Virus record (IMG/VR): IMGVR_UViG_3300042475_002499
Coordinates: 1 to 22,870 of that record
Length of the DNA stretch: 22,870 nt
Reading direction: 5' to 3' (one strand)
Source of the DNA: a virus
Below the pieces are notes generated by a model that was not told where the DNA came from, did not search any database, and saw only the letters and a program-made list of their open reading frames with translations. Both the position numbers and the translations under genes were made by a program. Shown in pieces: positions 18,205 to 22,870 of this stretch (position 1 is its first letter; the number at the start of each line of letters is the position of its first letter).

Positions 18205-18845
18205 TATAGCGCTACCTGTGCCTTTCCTCCACCGCCACCAGCAACCTTCTTCTTCTTTTTCTTTGCAGCAGGCTCTGCAGATGTTGCAGTATCAGATGAA
18301 CCAACCTTACTCAATAGCGGAAGGCTTTCTTCTCCAGCGTATACTGGTCTTCCCCATCCAACAACAGCATTAACCAACTTCTTCTTGTTGTTCTTAACAT
18401 ATGCACGAGTTTTCTCTACACACATTCCACCATTGCGCTGGTCTCCCTTTGCAGTTCCAGAGGTATTGCCTTCGATGACTTGAATAGTTCCATCACCATT
18501 ATTCTTAATACAAAGACCAACATGCGAAATACGATTTACGCCATCTTCTGGGAAATCAAAATAAATCCAATCACCTGGAGTTGGATCGTCGTTTCTGGCA
18601 TCTGCCCAACGATCATTCTTCTTAAACCAATCAGACGCTGCAACAGTTGCTGCGGTCTTTGGATATTTCTTTGGATCTAGCCCTGCAGTAAATGCACACC
18701 AAGAAACAAATGATTGACACCATGGCAAAAAGTTTGCACCTGTCCACTTACCATACTTTGTCTCATTATCTTTTGGACCCTCAATAGTTCCGAGTTCCTT
18801 TTTTGCAACCTCAATGATTGCTTCTAAACTACCTTTAACTGCCAT
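18204..18845 (-). CDS. CHAP-domain endolysin
   Basis: A 213-residue peptidoglycan hydrolase. The CHAP core runs from about 25 to 165: YGKWTGANFLPWC43QSFVSWC holds the catalytic Cys, ISH108VGLC the His, and VIEGN (E125, N127) the third residue. It cuts cell-wall peptide bonds or the amide link to release virions. The C-terminus is a Thr/Ala linker, six Lys in a row and VAGGGGGKAQVAL; there is no recognisable cell-wall-binding domain, and the Lys-rich tail may bind the anionic wall. AGGAGG lies upstream of the ATG and an extended -10 box sits between this gene and tRNA-Asn. No signal peptide, so a holin is needed. Confidence 0.9.
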   Translation of the reverse strand: MAVKGSLEAIIEVAKKELGTIEGPKDNETKYGKWTGANFLPWCQSFVSWCAFTAGLDPKKYPKTAATVAASDWFKKNDRWADARNDDPTPGDWIYFDFPEDGVNRISHVGLCIKNNGDGTIQVIEGNTSGTAKGDQRNGGMCVEKTRAYVKNNKKKLVNAVVGWGRPVYAGEESLPLLSKVGSSDTATSAEPAAKKKKKKVAGGGGGKAQVAL

Positions 18846-18875
18846 AATATTCCTCCTTGTTGATATGACAATATA

Positions 18876-18884
18876 ATTATATCA
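18876..18884 (-). promoter_or_regulatory. Extended -10 promoter TGATATAAT of the endolysin gene
   Basis: Begins 2 nt after the 3' end of tRNA-Asn on the minus strand. The leader of about 25 nt contains AGGAGG (18857-18852) for the ATG at 18845. Confidence 0.55.
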
Positions 18885-18886
18885 CG

Positions 18887-18959
18887 CTGCCCCACCTGGT
18901 CTCGATCCAGGGACATCCGAATTAACAGTTCGGCACTCTACCATCTGAGTTATAGGGCA
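18887..18959 (-). tRNA. tRNA-Asn (GTT)
   Basis: Acceptor TGCCCTA/TGGGGCA, anticodon stem CCGAA/TTCGG with loop CTGTTAA, T-stem CCTGG/CCAGG. The T-loop begins ATCGA instead of the usual TTCGA. No CCA is encoded. It lies between the protease and endolysin genes. Confidence 0.9.
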
Positions 18960-18995
18960 ATGTGGGCAGTTTTTAGTCATACCCAGGACTATTAA

Positions 18996-19868
18996 TTAAT
19001 TACGAATATATGATGTATTGCCAATTAAAATCTTTGACAAAGATGAAAAATACTCTGTAAAAGTTTTAAATGTATTACGGCTTACATATGAGGCAGCAGA
19101 CACTGCAGTTGCTACTGAACTTCCAGCAGTTGATGTTGGAGATCCATTATATTTAGTAATTTTAACCGAACCAGGAGCAACCATATCAAGACCAGGGCCT
19201 GTATTTGTTGCTGCCTCTAGTTGAGTTGCGCTACCAAGTGCACCAACACCTGTCACTCCACTAACGCATGACGGAAACCCAACAACGTCTCGTCGTCGGT
19301 CATTTCCTACCGCAACAAATACTGGAACATTGCTTGCGGTTAAAGATGACACAGCATTGATGGTAACTGTATCGTTTGTACATAGTGCAAGGTTTCCTGC
19401 ACTTACTGAAGACTGGCTAACTGAAAGAGCATCAATACTGTACTTAGCAGCATTCTTTGATACCCAGTCAAATGCTAATGCCAAGGCTCTTGCATCTCCC
19501 CTTGAATTTCCAAGTGATGTAACATCATTAAATCTAATAAAAACAATCTTTAGATTTGGATTAACAGTTAGGGCAGACTTTACCATTGCATCGCCGTGGT
19601 ATGTAGCATTGTTGATTGATGCTGGCCATGGGGCAGACGCTGCACCCTTGCCCTCCATAAACAACTCTCCATTAGGGCAAGACATGTTTTGAGAAGCAAT
19701 CTTTGACTTTACAGTTGTAAAGCAAACCTCATGAATAATTTGAGGGAAGTTATTAGAATTGATAGCAGTATCAATAATTGCCAAAACTCTTTCATCGTTT
19801 GCTTGTACTGGCTGTACTGTGCTAATTACGAATAGTGCTGATAGTATTGCTAGTAGTGCCTTTTTCAT
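18996..19868 (-). CDS. Secreted subtilisin-like (S8) serine protease
   Basis: A 290-residue protein with an N-terminal signal peptide (MKKALLAILSALFVISTVQPVQA) and an S8 fold. The catalytic triad is readable: IID33TAIN, YH91GDAMV and AGSS251VATA, with N189 in VAVGND at the oxyanion position. The motifs are degenerate (DTA not DTG, HGDAM not HGTHV, GSSVA not GTSMA). Propeptide and wall anchor are absent. The host may be meant to secrete it, to degrade surface proteins, release nutrients or assist exit. It follows the 60-residue acidic gene and has an AAGGAG ribosome binding site. Proteases with a signal peptide are uncommon in phages. Confidence 0.82.
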   Translation of the reverse strand: MKKALLAILSALFVISTVQPVQANDERVLAIIDTAINSNNFPQIIHEVCFTTVKSKIASQNMSCPNGELFMEGKGAASAPWPASINNATYHGDAMVKSALTVNPNLKIVFIRFNDVTSLGNSRGDARALALAFDWVSKNAAKYSIDALSVSQSSVSAGNLALCTNDTVTINAVSSLTASNVPVFVAVGNDRRRDVVGFPSCVSGVTGVGALGSATQLEAATNTGPGLDMVAPGSVKITKYNGSPTSTAGSSVATAVSAASYVSRNTFKTFTEYFSSLSKILIGNTSYIRN

Positions 19869-19893
19869 TTTTCTCCTTGTTATTTTTATTTGT

Positions 19894-20076
19894 TTATTCT
19901 TTTATTCTTACAACTAATTGGCATGGGTCGCCTCCTGCTTCCCACTCTTCTTGTTCTTCTTCACTCATGTAGGGATCTCCATCATGAGTGTTACAGAATG
20001 GCTCTGTTATCCATCCTCGCTCAATACCATTTGAAAGCCAGATACCGAACTCGTCTAGATCTTCATCTTCTATCAT
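19894..20076 (-). CDS. Small acidic hypothetical protein (60 aa)
   Basis: The protein is strongly acidic (MIEDEDLDEFGIWL..., then MSEEEQEEWEAGG) with a central ITEPFCNTHDGDPYM segment. That centre resembles small phage proteins of unknown function. It has the best leaderless promoter of the minus strand directly upstream. The protease gene follows 25 nt after its stop. Confidence 0.65.
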   Translation of the reverse strand: MIEDEDLDEFGIWLSNGIERGWITEPFCNTHDGDPYMSEEEQEEWEAGGDPCQLVVRIKE

Positions 20077-20082
20077 ATTATA

Positions 20083-20111
20083 AGTATACCCAACAATACC
20101 TAGTTTGTCAA
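20083..20111 (-). promoter_or_regulatory. Leaderless promoter TTGACA-N17-TATACT
   Basis: On the minus strand: TTGACA (20111-20106), 17-nt spacer, TATACT (20088-20083), 6 nt, ATG at 20076. The -35 lies within the last codons of the upstream oxygenase. Confidence 0.85.
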
Positions 20112-20630
20112 TTCGCCAATATAATTTAAATTAATAATACATCTAATCTTAGAGTCTGTTTGTGATACTCCAGAATGCATTACATTTGAATCAAACATAA
20201 CAAGCCTATTTTCTACACTGTCTACTTTTGATCCGTCTTCAAAAATGGTATATCCATTATTACTATTTAAATAAAATATTGCTGTTGTATTATTAAACTC
20301 AGTATCTGAATGCATGCCACCAACTACTGGGACGCTTGTCCTTGTGCCAAGATTCACCTTTACTCTATATATGTATGAAGGATTTATTTTTTTTATTAAC
20401 GGATCTAATACATTATAAAAATCTGATTTAATTTCATTTTTTAGACATAGTGTATTAAAAAATTGAAACTTATCTAGTCCATACTCTTCGTCTGAAGACA
20501 CCACAATTGGACTATAAAACCAAGGGAAATTACCACCTAGAACGGTATTCTGAATAGTTTTAAAATCATTTTCATTTAAAAAGTTATCTAAAATTTTAAT
20601 TTTTTCTCCTAAAACTTTAAGCAGTAACAA
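20100..20630 (-). CDS. 2OG/Fe(II)-dependent oxygenase (short form)
   Basis: A 2OG/Fe(II) oxygenase with proximal motif GGM-H107-S-D109, distal VM-H152-SGV and R163 in KIRCIINLNY. The region TAIFYLNSNNGYTIFEDG and NRLVMFDSNVMHSG follows the P4H-like layout seen in the protein at 354. The start is uncertain: a TTG at 20630 gives 176 residues and overlaps the upstream gene, whereas AGGAG lies just before an in-frame ATT at 20600 that would give 166 residues beginning at KILDNF. No ATG is available. The substrate is unknown. Confidence 0.78.
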   Translation of the reverse strand: MLLLKVLGEKIKILDNFLNENDFKTIQNTVLGGNFPWFYSPIVVSSDEEYGLDKFQFFNTLCLKNEIKSDFYNVLDPLIKKINPSYIYRVKVNLGTRTSVPVVGGMHSDTEFNNTTAIFYLNSNNGYTIFEDGSKVDSVENRLVMFDSNVMHSGVSQTDSKIRCIINLNYIGELTN

Positions 20631-21141
20631 CGTCTACTGGACCCATGCAAGATGGGCTAAACTTAATTGCTGCACTTACAGCCTGAAGCACTCTGTTTCT
20701 TGCATTTTTTTGCTTATCTGTTGCATATAAAACACCATACGCATATTCCGCCCCAGATCCCATTGCGATATATGGGGTAGAGTATTTAGATAAAGACATG
20801 TCTACAGCACTGTGTTCATAAATCTCTCCACGAACTGCAATAATTAAACCAAGGTCTCCATCTTTTGTGGTATCAACCCAAAACTCATTATAGAACTCTC
20901 TCAGTTCTTTAATGAATTTAGTCTGCATAAATTTATCTGTATCCTTAATATTGGGTGCGGTTGGCTTAAAATTGTAACGAATTCTTTCTCCGTCTAATGC
21001 CCCAGCATATCCAATAAGGTATGGACCTATCTTCCAAACCTTGGGTGCTTCAAGAGCAAGGATCGTTCCATCATCAGATGCACCACGATCTCCTGCCATG
21101 TAAACTTTACCTTCGTGTTTTAATACAGCAATACAGGTCAT
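20617..21141 (-). CDS. Proteasome-beta/HslV-like Ntn hydrolase
   Basis: A 174-residue protein beginning M-T-C-I-A. If Met is removed, Thr becomes residue 1, and the protein then has D17 (AGDRGASD) and K33 (EAPKVWKIGPYLIGYAG), the catalytic Thr1-Asp17-Lys33 set of proteasome beta and HslV subunits. Further blocks (IAMGSGAEYAYGVLYA; LQAVSAAIKFSPSCMGPVDV) match the family's C-terminal half. HslV usually partners HslU; no ATPase is seen here. Such proteins in phages are known but their role is not settled. Expression is from a consensus promoter within a hairpin, with GGAGGGG as ribosome binding site. Confidence 0.85.
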   Translation of the reverse strand: MTCIAVLKHEGKVYMAGDRGASDDGTILALEAPKVWKIGPYLIGYAGALDGERIRYNFKPTAPNIKDTDKFMQTKFIKELREFYNEFWVDTTKDGDLGLIIAVRGEIYEHSAVDMSLSKYSTPYIAMGSGAEYAYGVLYATDKQKNARNRVLQAVSAAIKFSPSCMGPVDVVTA

Positions 21142-21148
21142 GCGAAAA

Positions 21149-21200
21149 GCCCCTCCAGATAGGTATAGTTAAGTATACCATTCCCTGAAGGGGCCGTCAA
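21149..21200 (-). promoter_or_regulatory. Promoter inside a hairpin, RBS in its 3' arm
   Basis: On the minus strand: TTGACG (21200-21195), 17 nt, TATACT (21177-21172). GCCCCTTCAG (21194-21185) pairs with CTGGAGGGGC (21158-21149), including one U-G pair; the latter holds the ribosome binding site GGAGGGG for ATG 21141. An inner palindrome GGTATA-N6-TATACC covers the -10. RNA from upstream would hide the ribosome binding site; RNA from this promoter has lost the 5' arm. Confidence 0.7.
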
Positions 21201-21216
21201 GTAGGCTCAATAATGA

Positions 21217-21501
21217 CTAATTAGCCTTTTTATCTACCGTTTTAAACGCTTCATTTATTTCTGATATTGTGAGTTTTCCATCGTCCAAAAAAGCCCTTGC
21301 AAGCCTTTCAACAACAGAAGCAACACCAAGCAAACCAGCAAGCATTACTGCCTGAATTGTGTCAATTCCAACTACTGCCCCAGCACCAAGTACCGATAGA
21401 CCAGACGCTGCAAATACTGCCACAATTCTCATCAACACATTTGTTAATGCTTTCTGTGGATGCTCTTTCTTAGGAGCCTCTACTATTTTTTTAGTTGCCA
21501 T
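21217..21501 (-). CDS. Holin-like membrane protein
   Basis: A 94-residue protein with a basic start (MATKKIVEAPKKEHPQKAL), two transmembrane helices (about 24-42 and 47-64) and a charged C-terminus (FLDDGKLTISEINEAFKTVDKK). Small size, two helices and charged ends suit a class II holin, and it lies beside another small membrane protein and downstream of the structural-type gene. The C-terminal DDGKLTISEINEAF has the look of one EF-hand-like loop, although the ligand spacing is imperfect. Holin function is inferred. Confidence 0.65.
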   Translation of the reverse strand: MATKKIVEAPKKEHPQKALTNVLMRIVAVFAASGLSVLGAGAVVGIDTIQAVMLAGLLGVASVVERLARAFLDDGKLTISEINEAFKTVDKKAN

Positions 21502-21502
21502 G

Positions 21503-21709
21503 TTAGTCCTCCTTTCTAAGCGGTATTGATATTAACCAGACCACTGTTGTAATTAATACTGCAAGACCAACAATATCTCTTGCTGATCCTGTTAGGGTTA
21601 ACCAAGCGATAAAGAATCCAAGGAGAGTAAATGCCTGAGCAATTATTTCTACACCAGCATCCTTAAGCCATGTAAAAAATCCCTTTACAACCTTCTTAAT
21701 TATTTTCAT
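21503..21709 (-). CDS. Small two-helix membrane protein, holin or antiholin candidate
   Basis: A 68-residue protein: basic amphipathic start (MKIIKKVVKGFFTWLKDAG), two hydrophobic helices (about 20-40 and 44-62) and a charged end LRKED. It is adjacent to the other holin-like gene, giving a possible holin/antiholin pair. GAGGAGGTAAC precedes its ATG, a strong ribosome binding site. Confidence 0.65.
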   Translation of the reverse strand: MKIIKKVVKGFFTWLKDAGVEIIAQAFTLLGFFIAWLTLTGSARDIVGLAVLITTVVWLISIPLRKED

Positions 21710-21710
21710 G

Positions 21711-22870
21711 TTACCTCCTCATTCCAATTACCGCAGATACTATGTTAGAAACAAGTACTACTGGGATAATTACTTCCTGTGCTTTTTCTCTCTGATCATC
21801 TGTCATATCCATACCTAACTCAGAGAAATTAGATAGGAGTTCTGTAACATCCACATTGAACACTGCTCCAAGTGGATCTGCTAAAAATGCTTCTGTTTGT
21901 ACCTCAGTAATAGCATCTGCCAATGTATATGGCATTGGGGCATCTGCGTTTTCTTCTGCTCTACCCGCAAACTCTACAAATGCCACTGCTATTTCTGGAT
22001 TGTCTTTAATTGCTTCTGCAATTATTGCTATTTCTTCTGCCTTAATTCCAAGATTTTCTGCTACTGCTTCTTCCTCTGTTGTGGATAATTCAGTTAGCAT
22101 GTTTGATAATTCGGCAGCCAACTTAGCATCGTTTTGTCCAATTAGTTTATTTAACTTATTAAGTTCATCTGCTGAAATTGGATTACTATCGTCTGTGTCA
22201 TTATTATCTGGTGCTGGCACTATAGGCTCTTCCTCAACAGGTTGCTCAGGTTCAGGCTCTTGACCTTGATCTGTTTCCTCTGGCTGAGATGTTGGCTCTT
22301 CTGAAGGCTCTGGAGTTGGATCAGTCTCTTCGCTGCCACCATCTGTGGTATCAGGGCTTGGAGAAGGAGTAGGATCTTCTGGTTCAGTTTGCTCATCATC
22401 AGGGAACCTTGGATCCTCTGGAGTAATAATCTCTGGGTCAACTTCAACATCAGGTTCAGGTAAATCTGGATCTTCTGTAGAATCAGGACTTGGCTCTGGA
22501 TCTGGTGTAGGTTCTGGTTCATTAACTTCTTCGCCATTAATAGAAGCAATAAGATTATTAAGGTCTGATATTTCTCCAGCCAACTGTGCTGCCTCTGCCA
22601 CCTGCTCTTGCTGCTCTTCAGGCGTTATAGGGGCTTCTGTGGGCGTTGGAGAGGGTTCTGGGGATGGCTGCTGGGTAGGGGTAGGAGAAGGCTCTGGAAT
22701 CGGCTCTGCTTGCAATGTAGGGGCAGGAGAATTAGGGGAAACCTGTGTAGCGCCCCAAGCCTCAAGTGATACTATAGATCCATCATGAAGCCTTACGCCC
22801 GTTCTAAGATTTTGGTATTCAGGACCTTGATAACTATAGGACACCGCTAAACCGCCAGTATTAGTAATAG
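21711..22870 (-). CDS. Proline-rich phage structural-type protein (5' end beyond window)
   Basis: The frame runs off the right edge. The visible product starts ITNTGGLAVSYSYQGPEYQNLR and could also start at a GTG (22844), but the upstream codons are open and no ribosome binding site precedes the GTG, so it is best treated as the C-terminal part of a larger gene. Residues up to about 65 are beta-like, then about 160 residues are dominated by Pro, Glu, Thr and Asp (repeated PEPSPTP, TEDPDLPEP, EEPTSQPEE), a flexible stalk, then a helical acidic C-terminal region (about 235-350), and a hydrophobic segment VVLVSNIVSAVIGMRR at the end. Likely a tail or virion surface protein; evidence is composition and context. 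Confidence 0.6.
   Translation of the reverse strand, partial: ITNTGGLAVSYSYQGPEYQNLRTGVRLHDGSIVSLEAWGATQVSPNSPAPTLQAEPIPEPSPTPTQQPSPEPSPTPTEAPITPEEQQEQVAEAAQLAGEISDLNNLIASINGEEVNEPEPTPDPEPSPDSTEDPDLPEPDVEVDPEIITPEDPRFPDDEQTEPEDPTPSPSPDTTDGGSEETDPTPEPSEEPTSQPEETDQGQEPEPEQPVEEEPIVPAPDNNDTDDSNPISADELNKLNKLIGQNDAKLAAELSNMLTELSTTEEEAVAENLGIKAEEIAIIAEAIKDNPEIAVAFVEFAGRAEENADAPMPYTLADAITEVQTEAFLADPLGAVFNVDVTELLSNFSELGMDMTDDQREKAQEVIIPVVLVSNIVSAVIGMRR

Noticed and set aside
21856-22263. Plus-strand Ala/Ser-rich frames in 21856-22263
   Set aside because: Shadow of the acidic helical region of the minus-strand gene; no start signals.
22345-22788. Plus-strand 147-residue Gly/Ser-rich frame
   Set aside because: It is the complement of the Pro/Glu/Thr-rich coding region of the minus-strand structural-type protein; composition of repeated codons opens several frames.
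1-22870. CRISPR arrays, insertion sequences, integrase or attachment sites
   Set aside because: No regularly spaced direct repeats, transposase or recombinase motifs, or terminal inverted repeats were seen.

Overview
The window looks like part of the genome of a tailed bacteriophage (or a closely related prophage) of an aquatic actinobacterium. Phage character comes from a CHAP endolysin, several holin-sized membrane proteins, a proline-rich structural-type protein running off the right edge, five tRNA genes, very tight packing of small genes (1- and 4-base start/stop overlaps) and many small hypotheticals. Actinobacterial character comes from a WhiB-type Fe-S protein, an AhpC-AhpD pair with the mycobacterial residue pattern, a proteasome-beta-like protein, a DUF7455-like zinc ribbon and an FmdB zinc ribbon. 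The DNA is clearly AT-rich, so a freshwater (Nanopelagicales-like) or marine (Actinomarinales-like) host is plausible, but that is inference.

Layout. Positions 12-983 carry two minus-strand genes: a GIY-YIG-like protein and a 2-oxoglutarate/Fe(II) (2OG) oxygenase. Positions 1016-11608 are mostly plus strand and form an accessory region. It holds a pyrimidine-dimer-glycosylase-like protein, a polynucleotide-phosphatase-like HAD protein, zinc-ribbon and CDGSH miniproteins, five further 2OG oxygenases (one of them on the minus strand), a Met/Ile-Glu-Arg tRNA cluster, a kinase-nucleotidyltransferase fusion and a DUF2061 membrane protein. A peroxide-defence block follows: two glutathione-peroxidase-family proteins, AhpC, AhpD, then tRNA-Thr. 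From 11594 to the right edge everything is on the minus strand. Reading in its direction of transcription, from right to left: a proline-rich structural-type protein, two holin-like proteins, a proteasome-like Ntn hydrolase, a 2OG oxygenase, a secreted subtilisin-like protease, tRNA-Asn, endolysin, DUF2061, zinc ribbons, a thermonuclease-like protein, WhiB, a luciferase-like monooxygenase, a XapX protein, another small membrane protein, Hsp20, a Cys-rich protein and a thioredoxin.

How it fits together. Three themes stand out. (1) Seven 2OG/Fe(II) oxygenases in under 23 kb, in at least three sequence groups; three of them share a C-terminal tail ending in Asp-Cys. (2) A redox set (two GPx-type, AhpC, AhpD, thioredoxin) that could detoxify peroxides during infection. 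(3) A very regular promoter grammar. In 13 genes a -10 box ends exactly 6 nt before the start codon, implying leaderless mRNAs; in the clearest ones a TTGACA-like -35 lies exactly 17 nt upstream, often overlapping the TGA stop of the previous gene. Two other genes, the canonical GPx and the proteasome-like protein, instead have a -10 box in the loop of a hairpin whose 3' arm is the ribosome binding site. This arrangement should silence read-through mRNA and allow translation only from the local promoter. All functions are read from motifs; no database search was possible.
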